NCBI RefSeq assembly: GCF_021134715.1
Contig: NC_060018.1
Location: 8,263,501 to 8,327,500 of the forward strand
Length of the DNA: 64,000 nt
From: Daphnia pulex
Lineage: Eukaryota; Arthropoda; Branchiopoda; Diplostraca; Daphniidae
Reading direction: 5' to 3'
In this document: piece after piece, positions 53,740 through 64,000 of the stretch
Numbering within the stretch: position 1 is the first letter of the stretch
Layout: each line of letters starts with the position of its first letter
Notes under the pieces: generated by a model
Database searches by the model: none
Told to the model about the DNA's origin: nothing
What the model saw: the letters and a program-made list of their open reading frames with translations, nothing else
Translations under genes and position numbers: made by a program

Positions 53740-55790
53740 GGACAAGATTAGACATTAATGAATATTACAAAAAAATATCAATTTACCTTTAGTCATACCG
53801 CTTATATACCCATCAACATTGGGAAGCGTGCAATTTGGGATCTCTTCCCTCGCCTCCGCCTTATAAAATTGAATACGTTCCATCATCTCGTCAACGCCGA
53901 AGATTGTAAAATCTGTAATGACGCCAGTTCGTTCGGTGCCGATGGAAATTTCCACCCCTTGAGAAATGTAGGTAACCTTTTCTAGAAGGATTCCACTTTT
54001 CTTTAGTTGATTCAAAAAATTAGCCTAAGAAAATTAGAATTATTCTTTCACTACTTTACTATCGGGACATGAATGTTTTATACTCAAATGATTAGAAATT
54101 TTCCCAGTCATATCACCTGGCCCATTAGTAGACTGATCCAACCGCGCAATTTTCTCTGTAGTAATACGAGAAAATGTCGGTAATGTGGGAACCTGCCATA
54201 TGTTGTCCCAATTCAGATCCGCGCAGGTGACGAGTGCAATCACTAACCAAATACAAAATGAATCCATTGATCCCGCATTCTTCAACCATATGTATTTCGA
54301 AATCAAGGTCGAATTTTGTCCTCATATAATTGAGAATTGCCCTAAAGTACAATTTTGTTAGTATTGCATTATTTAGATTTGTTTTCGAACTTACATTTTT
54401 TTTTCGTTAACAGTCCGACGTAAATCATCATAAACTTCCTGTTTGATCCTTGTGCCACTGGAAGATCGCGACAACAAACAAAGAAACACAACAATTGTCA
54501 CCGTTCCCGTCGCGGACCAGGAATTCTCCGTTGGTTATCGATAAACGATTTTTCTAGTATGTTCATTTGGTGAGCTGGGAAATCTTGTCCTCGATAATAT
54601 GGGTTTGCCGGGTTTTGAAAGCAACGTAAATCCGCATGTCCCACGAGTGAACAAAAACCACCAATTAAACGTCCTTCCACGTTCCTCCTATTTCAACCCG
54701 ACTGATTCCAAATAGGAAATCCTGAAGAGTTATGCCCTTCTGGTGGAACGGCTGTGTGTGCGAGGGCGATGTAATTGTTGAATGGTTTGTTGAAGATCAG
54801 TTAAAACCCCAGCTAATTCATTGACCAAATTTGACGAAGACGACGACGACGGAGGCAAAACGTCTGGAGCCACAGCCAATAGTGATTAGGAGAGGATTTT
54901 TTTATCAACCGAGCTGGTAGCCTCAGCGTGCAATTTGGTTAACTCTATAAAATCCGTTGTTGATACCGGTTTTAACGGATATTTTTTTTTTCAATAAAGA
55001 CGGATTCAAACCCCGGTACAAGTATTGAAGTTGTTGTTCCTGAGAAATAGTCAGATTGACCATACGATCCATTTTGATGGCATCGTAAAATTACTCCACC
55101 ACATCCTCGTTGTTTCCCTGTTCCAGTTGTTTGAGCTTGCTTTCTTGTACTAATGCAAAATTTACTTGTCAATATTGGGTTTTTAAATCGAGAGCAACTG
55201 GCACATAAGGTAATTTTGGATCAGACGGGATAGGTTTCACTGGAAAATCCTCCCAATGATCCGGATGAGGATGAACGAGAAACTATTTACGAGCCGCCCC
55301 TTCCAGATACATAACAAAATTTCTCGCTCGATCGGGATCTGACAATCGATTGTAAGCAACAGCTAGTTCAAAGCTTTCTAGTCAATTAACCGGATCTTCC
55401 TCAGACGATGCCGGAAAAAAAAGAGTGGAGAAATGTATTTTCGTCGAGTAGCGTAGCCAGTGTCGGGGTAGCCAGTGTCGATCCCATGGGTAGCCAATGT
55501 CGAAGGTAGCAGGTGTCGTTTTTGCATGGAGGCATACGTAGAGGAAGCAGTAGTGGAGCTCCGAAATAGAAGATTTGGAATTGGAGTCTGCTGGCGTAAT
55601 TAATGAAGAATTCTCGTCCACGTCACTATCTTCGTGTAATTCCAACGAAACTTCTTCGGAGAAAACAGCACCCGGATGGGACGACAGCAAATTATTTGTA
55701 AGTAATAATTTGTTAACTAAACTGTCGCGACTACACATAAACTGCGGTTCACAATCACTCTGGCTGAGTAATTAACCAATAAATTGTCTC
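53740..55790 (-). mobile_element. Gypsy-like LTR retroelement fossil (gag region and neighbours)
   Basis: Minus-strand order: a gag-like ORF from about 55.74 kb with the capsid-type phrase LESFELAVAYNRLSDPDRAR and YLEGAARK, a later gag helix region near 55.0-55.1 kb (QLQYLYRGLNPSLL), and a Cys/His knuckle near 54.63 kb. The part 53.74-54.45 kb encodes an unknown protein segment that recurs near 59.8-60.0 kb. No reverse transcriptase or LTRs were found. It is old, truncated and broken in many places. Confidence 0.5.
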
Positions 55791-56031
55791 AAAGAATGTA
55801 CTAACACCGAAACAATTACCAACTGCGCCATGCCGGTTGGGGGGCAAACGGGATGGCGTTGGATAACTGCGCCATGTGAGAAACTTAGAGTGAGAGAATA
55901 GGATGCGGCTTGAATCAGTGTGTATTGGATACACCGGCGACCAGTGCTCTATGAAGAGCAGACAGAGACTGATAGAGACTGAATTATAGGGAGGGGGTAG
56001 AAATTCAAGGTTGCCTTTTAAATTTGGGTGC

Positions 56032-56590
56032 ACAGTACTAAAATAATGATAACTAAAAAATGTCAGATTTTTAAAGAAATATTTGACCCTGCCAGCCGTG
56101 AGAAAATATCAAAATTTGCACTTTTCTTCCTATTTTCCCCTGCGCTCGAGATGTTGTACTTGAAATTTTTTAGCGGCCTTTCGTATTGAAATTCTTCAAT
56201 ATACAACTAATATATGCTCAAAACATCATATTGATCGAAGAAGTTTTAGAGGTCGCAGAAAAATTAAGAAATATGCAACAAAGTAAACCTCAGATTGAAT
56301 CACCAAAGTTGTTAGAAATTCCAGTAATTCCAGATTCCACAGGTGTTGCTGAACATCGAGCTGTAGTCAATTTATTAGAAGATTGGGGCATATTGAAGAA
56401 CGTTATTGGCCTTTGTTCGGACACAACCGCCAGCAATACGGGGAGTTTGAAAGGCAGCGCGAAATTCCAAGTACAACATCTCGAGCGCAGGGGAAATTAG
56501 GAAGAAAAATGCAAATTTTGCTATTTTCTCACGGCTGGCAGGGTCAAATATTTTTTTAAAAATCTGAAATTTTGTAGTTATCATTATTTT
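56032..56590. mobile_element. Transposase fragment flanked by inverted arms
   Basis: Left arm 56032-56170 and right arm about 56450-56590 are reverse complements (shared AGTACAACATCTCGAGCGCA and GACCCTGCCAGCCGTGAG). Between them a plus-strand frame (56186-56500) reads AEHRAVVNLLEDWGILKNVI then GLCSDTTASNTG. The phrase V-x-GLCFDTTAxNTG is familiar from hAT-like or related transposases, where this Asp is catalytic. The frame is cut off by the right arm, so the element is a truncated palindromic derivative. Confidence 0.6.
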
Positions 56591-56696
56591 AGTACTGGGC
56601 AACCCAATTTAAAAGACCGCCTCAAATTTCAAAAATTTTTGCAAATGAAACATCCTAATGGAGTCGACGGGTGCTGTTTTGCCAGATGGCGTCATC

Positions 56697-57453
56697 CAGA
56701 GTTGAAACTAGCTTCACGAGATCTTTAGCTTTAGCTCAAAAGCTCATTCATTTTGTGAGCATTGAGCTTGAGCTCCGCTCTTTTTGAAAAAGTGTGAACT
56801 TGAGCTTGAGCTTTTGCCTCATGAGCGGAAGTTCACGCTTGTGGCGCCATCTAGCGGCCAAAATTGAAATTTATTTGCTAAATTATACAGAATTTTACTC
56901 GCCTGACTCGCCAAAAAATGTCAAACTTAGAGAATTTTTTAATTTACTGTTTTTAATCTAAATTTGAGATTTATCCCAGGTCCGCAACTTAAATAAGCTT
57001 TTTATTTTTATTTATTTTTTACTTTTTTCTTTCGTCGAATTCCTTTTTTACGAAAGTTTTCCTTCTTTTAAAAATAAAAAGGTAGGAAGGTAAGAGTAGG
57101 GATGGGGAAGTAGGGTGGGGAGTCGTTCACAAGCGCCCTTCTTTAGCTTGTTTTGTAAATTTTCTTATTTTTCTTTGTTTATCCCTTTAATTTTGAGTTG
57201 CGGAGTCCTTGGATTCCAATCAAATTAATTCGATGCTATGGCTTCATGAAATTCAAATTTTCAACCAAAAAAACACCGTTGCCAGTTGCATTTTATTAAT
57301 TTAAAAAAACTTGGAAATAAGCTTGAGTGAACGTGAGCTTGAGCGAAGCTCATCTTTTTTTATGCGAGCTTGAGCTTGAGCTCCGCTCACTTTTAGGCCA
57401 TGAGCGGAGGGCTTGAGCTAAGCTCACGTTTCGGTGAGCTAGTTTCAACTCTG
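56697..57453. mobile_element. Non-autonomous hAT element (MITE), 757 bp
   Basis: 17-bp perfect inverted ends CAGAGTTGAAACTAGCT, flanked by the 8-bp duplication GCGTCATC on both sides (56689-56696, 57454-57461). 8-bp duplications and CAG-starting ends are diagnostic for hAT. Subterminal regions are packed with TGAGCTTGAGC-type repeats in both orientations, likely transposase-binding sites. No transposase is encoded. Confidence 0.9.
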
Positions 57454-57476
57454 GCGTCATCACAACTACAAAAGTA

Positions 57477-58050
57477 CAGTATCATGCATAAAAATCCGAA
57501 CAGCGATTTTTTTCCAAATAGCCACCAATCAATATTGCGGGGAACTGTGTTTGGCTTTTAACCCAAATTTGGGGGGTTAGGAAGAAAGTGAAAGGTAGGA
57601 AAAAACAAAAAGGAATAATTAGCCACTGAACATGTCTTCCTTTTCCCACTCCAGAAAATATATGAATGAAAAAAGACAGGCTGTATGAAATTTTCATGGC
57701 GCAAAAAATTGATTAAACCAAATTAAGCTCATTGCCGATTATTGGACGAGTGACTTAAGGCAATTCCTTTCAATTTTTCCCGCTTTGATGCAAGATTTGG
57801 TAGCTTTTTGGTTTTCGTGTCACTTGTCCAAAAATTGACAGTGAGCCTAGGGCTATTCCAGACAGCCTGTCTGGTTTCATTCACATTTTTTTATTTCGGA
57901 ATGAGGGGGTCTCTTTCTACCCACTTTTCGCTTTGTTCCTTGCCTCCCCACCCCAAAATTTGGGTTAAAAGCCAATAACAGTTCCCCATAATATTGATAG
58001 GTGGCTGTTTTGAAAAAAATCGCTGTTCGGATTTTTTTTGCAGAATACTG
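57477..58050. mobile_element. Non-autonomous Tc1/mariner element, 574 bp
   Basis: Inverted ends start CAGTAT and share AATCCGAACAGCGATTTTTT and GGCTTTTAACCCAAATTT over about 100 bp. TA flanks both ends (57475-57476, 58051-58052). The interior has no transposase. TA duplication and CAGT ends fit Tc1/mariner. Confidence 0.85.
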
Positions 58051-58075
58051 TACAACCGGTGGGTTAGTTGCGGGT

Positions 58076-59574
58076 GGACCTACTTCTTCGACGGAGTTTA
58101 CGTGTATTACGCTGCTCTTGTTTGCTCTCCCGCTTAGCTATTTCCTCGGTTGGGCGAAAACACAAACAACTCACAATTAATAAATATGGGAGCGCACCAA
58201 CTTCGGACAACTGCTTACCATTTCCTTTTTTCATCGTACAAGAGAGAAGAGAGTGAACATTTCATGGTCAGTGTACCAACGCTGTTTATCCATAACCAGA
58301 GTGGAAGGCGGCTCGTCAGAGGCAACTTCATCGATTCTAACATTTTCAGTGGGACTAAAATTCATGCTTAAATCGTAGAAAGCGTTGGAGGAGCATTCTG
58401 CGTGGGGCGCCATTTCCAATCTGTTTTAGAATTAAACTATTCATTAATACGAGTTAAAAGGATCTCGTGGAATGATTAATTTGCCAGGTTTCTTCGATGT
58501 CAACTTCCTTGAGCTGTTTCTGATACAATGGCAATTTAGCCTTCAACTTGTCCCTCTCTGAGACGACATCCTATCATTTAAAAAAATTATATTATACTCG
58601 CACTATTAATTGGGACTATGGAAATTACCTTGTGTTCCTGATTAGCTCTGACCATGGCACCTTTTAATAGATCAAGAGACTCTTTGAGCTGATCATAACG
58701 TTTTTCAAGCTGCTGGAACTTTTTCTCGGCTTGATTGAGGTCTCCATTGGTTTAATTGTACCTATTCGAAAAATAATAAAAAATTTAGAACCATAAAGAA
58801 ATCAAATCCATTTTTTATAAAAACTCTACTTACTTGCGAATAACTTCTGCCAACTCAGCTTTGTCCCGTCCTGCTTCCAGCTCAATTTTTTTCTTATTTT
58901 TGGTTGTTTCTTGCAAGATTTGATTGATGCGTTGTATTTCTTTATCCAACAAAGCCGCCTCCCTAGAAGTTATGTTTTTAGTGGTTAGTGATCTTAAGAG
59001 TCAGGCCATGGTCAGGCGGTTATTTACTGACTTTGATCGAGCTGTAAAAATAGTTCCAATCTTTTCAGTCAGCTGATCAACTACGGCTTCCTGTACGGTC
59101 TCCATTCTTGTAGCACTTAAGGGTTCCCTTGTTTACCTGTCTTTAGTCTTAACGGCTTGTCACACTCACTTAGGCTGGCAAATTCTTGCTTGTACATTGT
59201 GGTTGATGCAGCAGATTTATTCAAACACTGTTTTTAAAAACTACATTTACACATTGGCCTGTGAGCATGATTTATCTTTAACACTTTAGCTGATTAAACC
59301 TTTTCTTTCTAGTTCCAATCCTTTCACTCAGCTGATCAACTGCGGCTTCCTGTGTGGTCTCCATTCTTGTAGCCATTAAGGGTTCCCTTGTTTCACCTCC
59401 TGGTGTCTATAGTCTTAACGGCTTGTTACACTCACTTAGGCTGGCAAATTCTTGCTTGGACATCGTGGTTAATGCAGCAGATTTACTCAAACACTGTTTT
59501 TAAAAACTACATTTACACATTGGCCTTTGAGCATGATTTATCAGTAACACTTTAGCTGATTAAACCTTTTCTTT
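58076..59574 (-). pseudogene. Lamin pseudogene B
   Basis: In lamin order on the minus strand: head-like MSKQEFASLSECNKPLRL and EPLMATRMETTQEAAVDQLS (near 59.3-59.46 kb), REAALLDKEIQRINQILQET and IELEAGRDKAELAEVIRK with a GTAAGT donor (58.85-58.95 kb), DLNQAEKKFQQLEKRYDQLK (58.65-58.75 kb), DKLKAKLPLYQKQLKEVD (58.5 kb), then tail-domain DEPPSTLVMDKQRWYTDHEM (58.26-58.33 kb). It ends with EEIAKRESKQEQRNTRKLRR, like the lamin end beyond the tail domain. Much of the second rod half and the first part of the tail domain are missing, and stops occur (for example after NKPLRL). It shares exon phrases with copy A at 29.2-30.6 kb but is better preserved. Confidence 0.78.
59051..59574. repeat. ~260-bp tandem duplication in lamin pseudogene B
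   Basis: The block around the head exon (shared AGGCTGGCAAATTCTTGCTT and CATTTACACATTGGCCT) occurs at 59051-59310 and again at 59311-59574 with about 8 percent difference, including a short insertion in the second copy. Confidence 0.8.
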
Positions 59575-60500
59575 TCTTCCATTGTCCAAAGACGATAATC
59601 GTCTTCTCTATCAAGTCTGCAGTGATATGCAAAACGGAGGAAATTTGACGAATACCTCTTGAATGTTTTTGATGTGATCAACGTGTACAATTTGCAAGTT
59701 TCCATAGTCGACAAATTGTACTAAAGCTGAAGTGGAATCCATTTGGACTATTTTAGACTGGTACCATTTTTCATCTTTGGAATATAGGCAGACGCATGCA
59801 GATCTAACCTTGAGGTCGGTTTTTTGTCTATATAAATTGTCCTGAAGTACAATTTTGTTAGTATTGCATTATCTACATTTTTTACGAACATACTTTTTAT
59901 TTTGGTTAACAGTCCTACGTAAATTATCATAAACTTCCTGTTTGATCTTTGCGCCGCTGGAAGATCGCGACAATAACACAAGAAATAGCACAGGGCAAGT
60001 TGCAAGAATTGGCTGAAGTGGTGGCAGAGACCATGTGTCGCATGTCGTTTTCATTTTCGGTCCACTTTCATTACATGGGTCACATTCTTCATTTATCATC
60101 AAGAGATTTGAATGGGATCCTAAATGCCCTTCGTTTTGGCAAAACACGCTGTGTTGCTCTTTGTTCACACAAATTTTTTCAATAACCTCATTCTTAACTA
60201 TTTTGAAACCACTTGCCCTCTTAGGTAGCGGGTTTGATGGGGTAACGCACACTACATTAACACAAATACATATCAGATAACCCACAATTTGAGAAAACAA
60301 CAGAGAATCTTACCCTTTTCCATAAAATTGTTCATCGTTGTCTCCATATCTGGCGCTCCTGAGTTTTCTAAAGCTTTCGCCATGAAAGCATTTAAATCCA
60401 TGTCAATTGAACACCGAGTTTTGTTGAAGACATTTCTTCTAATTTTTCCGATAATTTCATCCATTTTAGGTCGAGCACAAAACAACTACACTTCACACTG
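59575..60500 (-). mobile_element. Old repeat-derived coding relic, same family as 53.7-54.5 kb
   Basis: SRSSSGAKIKQEVYDNLRRT at about 59.93 kb parallels SRSSSGTRIKQEVYDDLRRT at about 54.45 kb. Upstream is a Cys-rich stretch and a hydrophobic segment, so a membrane protein is possible. An open frame at 60273-60485 may belong to it. Two related copies suggest a mobile family, perhaps a retroelement companion gene. It is broken and its identity is uncertain. Confidence 0.35.
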
Positions 60501-60559
60501 CGTTTGTCGCGAAAAATGGACTAGAAGTCTTGAATGCTACCTTAATCCCCCCCCCCCGA

Positions 60560-61086
60560 CATAGTGTAATCGGAGGGAAAATTCCGGCGGATGAATCTAA
60601 TGGCATGTGTGGCATTTGGGATGGCAGTTGCGTGTGAGCGTGCATACATGGCCTTGTTGTGGTAGGAAACAGTGTTTAACCGTTGAAAACAAAACAAAAT
60701 ACTTAAACGTAATTTCCTGTTTTGATGGCACTTCAGTTTCAAAAACTTTTTCAAAGTTTCAAAAACAAAGAGGATCCGAAATGTCTACGGATCGGCCAAC
60801 CGATTGTGGGATCAATTTTACGCTTTGTTGGCTTGCACGCCACCAGGGAATCACGGTTACGTTGGCATGTTTTTTGACGAGCAGGAGATCACGCCCAAGA
60901 TTCAAGGTACATTATGGTTCAACGCATCCGATAAAGAATCGCTATAATAAATACGCTGGAATCTTCCGTCTCAACCCAGCTATGAATCATTGCAAAAATA
61001 TGTTTTCCCATACGTACATCACACGCTTTTTGAATTGTATTTATATATCAAAACGGCTAGTACTGCGATTTTGGAAAGTTTAACCG
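60560..61086 (+). other. Uncertain coding patch
   Basis: A 158-codon plus-strand open frame begins at 60607, but parts of other frames (SYESLQKYVFPYVHHTLFEL near 60.98-61.05 kb) look more protein-like. A run of C bases lies at 60548-60557. Nothing recognised. Confidence 0.2.
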
Positions 61087-61410
61087 CTGTAGCCATGTCG
61101 GGCACCCTTGCAAAGACGGTGATTGCTCCACTAGATAGAAAAAAATATATTTTTCAGGTAAAAATTAAAACTGGGGGGTAGATGCGCAGTTTCATTTGTG
61201 TTTTTAATTAAAAACCTTTTTTTTTTTTTAAGTTGACAAAAATGTCATTCAGAGCCCGAAGGGCACTTAACTTCTTAATAAAAAGCTACAATGAAGCCGG
61301 AATGAAGATGCTCCGCCTTTCTAGCTTTTAAACATGCGCCTCAATTCTCGTTTTATGTAATTTTGGTTTCAGGTATGCTTAGTTTATGGCGAGGGAACGC
61401 CAATATCTTT
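61087..61410 (+). pseudogene. Mitochondrial carrier (SLC25 family) fragment
   Basis: 61087-61157 reads AVAMSGTLAKTVIAPLDRKK then YIFQ before a GTAAAA donor. P-L-D-R-x-K is the SLC25 signature of a first helix pair, and SGxxAGAVAKTxIAPLDRTKIxFQ is typical of the SLC25A42/A16 coenzyme A-type carriers. The next blocks read FRARRALNFLIKSYNEAG (61250-61300) and GMLSLWRGNA (61373-61402). These match the following carrier phrase. A few residues after SGTLA are missing, and after WRGNA the carrier stops. It is a partial duplicate. Confidence 0.6.
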
Positions 61411-61851
61411 ATCTTATGGCCTTATCGCCAACGAAAACATCACGGCTCTTCATGAAGTCTGCCTCTTTTACCAACGCCCTCATTTGGGTGACGTAATCGA
61501 TCAATTGCTGAGTGCCAAAGCTACTTGCATTAATTATGAGGCTATGCACAAGAGGAAAGTGCTTCATTTGATTGCTCTTTATTCCCGCCTTACAGGTGCT
61601 GATCCAAATCGCCAATTGATTCCAATGGCTAACAATAACATCACGGATTCCTTTGGCAAAAATGTCTTGGAATATCTGAAAGAATTTTGTGAAAGGAAAG
61701 TTCGAGCAATTTGTTCTTGCTGTCAATCCGTCGGGCCTCCGGAATTGGCTCCAACTCTAGTAAAAAATCTGACGAAGAAAGAACGCATCCGCTTACGTCA
61801 GCCGGAAAAGTTTGATGGTATAGTCGAATTAGGGAACGCTATTTGCTGGAC
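61373..61851 (+). CDS. Ankyrin-like exon, intact
   Basis: 479 nt open after the acceptor GGTTTCAG up to a GTGAGT donor at 61852. Translation: ITALHEVCLFYQRPHLGDVI, QLLSAKATCINYE and KVLHLIALYSR follow the ankyrin pattern (A-L-H...D-x-I-x-x-LL-x-A-x-A-x-x-N...V-L-H-x-x-A). The C-terminal part (RAICSCCQSVGPPELAPTLV, ERIRLRQPEKFDGIVELG) is unknown to me. It overlaps the last carrier phrase in another frame at 61373-61402. An internal exon of a larger gene. Confidence 0.45.
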
Positions 61852-62039
61852 GTGAGTCCTTACGTCACCTTTCTCTACGAGGATCAACTGTACAAGTGAG
61901 CAACGCCCAAATGGATGGAGTTTCTAATCTTTTGGAAACATTTGGAGAAGTTGAGTTTGAGTGGTACCGTACGAGTCCAGCGATTCATTCGTGATATGAT
62001 TCATAACCATGTAAATTGCCTCTTTTAATCCTGGAACGC

Positions 62040-62265
62040 CGCAACAAGTGCGGGTACAGAGGTCCATCGGTTGGAGCCAATTAACAATGCCCATATGCAT
62101 GTTCAATGTGGCAAATCATGGCTTGGATGGCTGCCGGCATTGCTTTTGCCTGCTTTGCCTCAATCAGTCACTGGAAATTCGCCAAGCCGCTGCACGAAAT
62201 CGCAGGGTGCAAACAAATTTCCCCGTCTGCAGGGAACCGTATGTTCTTGCGTTTCCATTTAAAAA
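62040..62265 (+). pseudogene. RING-like finger fragment
   Basis: TMPICMFNVANHGLDGCRHC then FCLLCLNQSLEIRQ and FPVCREPYV follow the RING order PIC...GC-x-HCFC-x2-C...PVCR. The first of the usual Cys pair is Met here. It lies downstream of the ankyrin-like exon on the same strand, so the two could be exons of one ankyrin/RING gene. Confidence 0.4.
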
Positions 62266-62797
62266 ACATATAAAAAATTTCAAATCAATAATTTAACAAT
62301 TGGTTTCCACAACATCTTCACATCAACAATTTCCAATACTATTAATGCGGGCAATTGAAAATTTTCTATTCAATAATTTGCAACCACGAAGTTATTCGAC
62401 TCATTTTGGTCATTCAAACAATTTGAAACCAAAAATTCTGTCTTTGCTCCACATCTTTTCTTCGTGTTTGTAATAGAGAAAAAAAAATGTTTTTAACAAT
62501 TTAAATCCCCTGTTTGTTTGTTTTTATAAGTTTGCGTTTTTCTTTTTGCGAGGAAAACAAAGAAAAAACTGCGCGACGAGCTTTATTAAAACATCGCGTT
62601 TTCTTGTGTTTATGTAAACCTCCCGTTCGACTAAAGAAGAACAAAAAAAATTTTTTTCACAAACAGTTTTTTTTTTTTGAATAGCGAGTGCTTCTTTAAT
62701 AATTATACGTCAAATATAGAAAACGAAGGGAAAACAGAAATAAATGAGGTAAAACCGATTGATATTCACGCACAGTACTAGCTATTGGAAGAAAACC

Positions 62798-62839
62798 ATG
62801 GTTTTCAAGAGTGAGACGATGTCCGAAGACGGTAATCGC
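62798..62839 (+). repeat. 42-nt motif shared with the tRNA array
   Basis: Starts ATGGTTTTCAAGAGTGAGAC and ends GGTAATCGC. About three differences from the copies in tRNA-array units 1-4. It is followed by a TTTTTTT run. Confidence 0.7.
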
Positions 62840-64000
62840 GTCATTTTTTTCGCATCATCATTTTGACTTGACTGTGGAAACTATTAACCATTTTATTGGC
62901 ATCAAAATATCACGGAACAGATTCAATCACACCATCACACTTTCGCAAGAATCTTTCGTTTATCGTATCTTATAAGGTTTAGATCATGGAATTGTTATTG
63001 ATCTGTATATTTTAGTTTTAGTCTTGGCTCTAGAAAGCCTTTTTGGAGAGACTGGAGTATGCCGGGACACCGGGTCAAGAGGGACAGCGAGAGGAAAAAT
63101 AAAATATTATTAGTTATTGTTTGTCCTGCAATAGATTAAACAGTCGGACATCTTGTAATCCCCGAAGAATCATGCGTCGGGTGTACTATTTCTAAGCTAT
63201 ACACTGTCCATTATTTACTTAGACAGAAAACATATTAAGTGCGGTAAGATAAAAGTCTATTAGTCCGGTAAGAAATAATACCATTTCTCTTGGATGCATT
63301 TTATTATTTTTATTATTATTTTAAGGATAAGTATAATAGCGGTGGATAGATATTCGCGCATAATATACTTTATAAATTTCTCATAAAAAAATTGCAAACT
63401 TTCTTAGTTGGTTCACTGGGGTCAGAAAGTACGGACTCCTATCCAGTAAGGGATATTTCGATTAAATTCATAATATTTTAAGTGAATATTTATTTGTGTT
63501 AGTTATATTTAATACTTATCGTGGTGGAGGAAACGTAAAATTTGCGCAATTTAAGCTTATACGACGTGGGCTCAACCGAGGCCGTATGATCAGTTCATAA
63601 AGAAATATAAGCGGCTATTACAACTGAGAGCTCACAGGTGTCCCAGAAATTGAGGACAGCATAGAGCAGCTTCACGTTCCTGCAATAGACATACATCTCG
63701 ATCGAACCATTCGGTGTAGGCTTAAACGAAAGTGCGGTGCGATACTATGCCGACTAAAAGTAACTTAAAAGAAATACATGCAGATGAGAAAAAGTTACGT
63801 CCAGAACTTCATCATTGTGTTAATATAAAGTCAATAATCTTACTTTCATTTTTTTCCTCATAAGAGCTTTATCTGGTGATTCATCAAGATATGCGGAGGT
63901 GACTTTAGAGACTCAATTCACTGCAACAAAAACTGCAACCTGTAAAGACAGTTTATATCTTATTACAAATGCTCTATGGCCCATTAAAGTGTATGGCTAA
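62840..64000. other. No recognised gene
   Basis: AT-rich with short frames only; nothing recognised on either strand. Confidence 0.4.

Overview
The window looks like nuclear DNA of an arthropod, most likely a water flea (Daphnia) or a close relative. This is inferred from short GT-AG introns, lamin, GCN1, KDM4-type JmjC and SLC25 gene relics, and a mix of Copia, DIRS-like, Gypsy-like, Mutator, hAT and Tc1/mariner elements. No bacterial operon signals are present. Almost every protein-coding signal is a broken or partial gene, so the region reads as a graveyard of duplicated exons and transposons around one striking RNA-gene array.

Layout. 0-1.7 kb: relic of a sushi-domain (CCP) gene. 1.7-9.05 kb: a 1313-bp unit present twice in tandem. 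Each copy carries a decayed chromodomain gene, and the second copy is split by a young 4.7-kb Copia element with 218-bp LTRs and a 5-bp target duplication. 9.7-20.9 kb: a head-to-tail array of four and a half units of about 2470 bp. Each unit holds six tRNA genes, three on the minus strand (Ser-CGA, Ile-AAT, Arg-TCT with intron) and three on the plus strand (Ser-TGA, Lys-TTT, Arg-CCT), plus a small exon pair. Several copies carry changes at positions tRNAs rarely tolerate.

20.9-31.3 kb: Cys/His-rich relic, GCN1 pseudogene, tRNA-like (SINE-like) sequences in an inverted repeat, a small two-exon gene candidate, DIRS-like and Copia-like fossils, and lamin pseudogene A. 31.3-40.25 kb: a broken gene that reads JmjN, JmjC (KDM4-like, iron ligands kept) and then a Ulp1/SENP-type protease domain whose catalytic Cys is Arg. 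It is split by a 5.7-kb DNA transposon with about 600-bp terminal inverted repeats. 40.5-49.2 kb: an unknown multi-exon gene relic, transposase pieces (including a FLYWCH/Mutator relic) and a RING-finger relic. 49.2-56 kb: a C2H2-type relic, foldback repeats and a Gypsy-like gag fossil. 56-58.05 kb: three non-autonomous DNA elements in a row, including a hAT element with an 8-bp target duplication and a Tc1/mariner element with TA ends. 58.08-59.6 kb: lamin pseudogene B. 60.5-62.3 kb: pieces of a mitochondrial carrier, an ankyrin-like exon and a RING-like segment. 62.3-64 kb: AT-rich, with no gene seen.

The parts do not form a pathway. The functional content is probably the tRNA array. The most unusual protein-level content is the JmjC-plus-Ulp1 gene.
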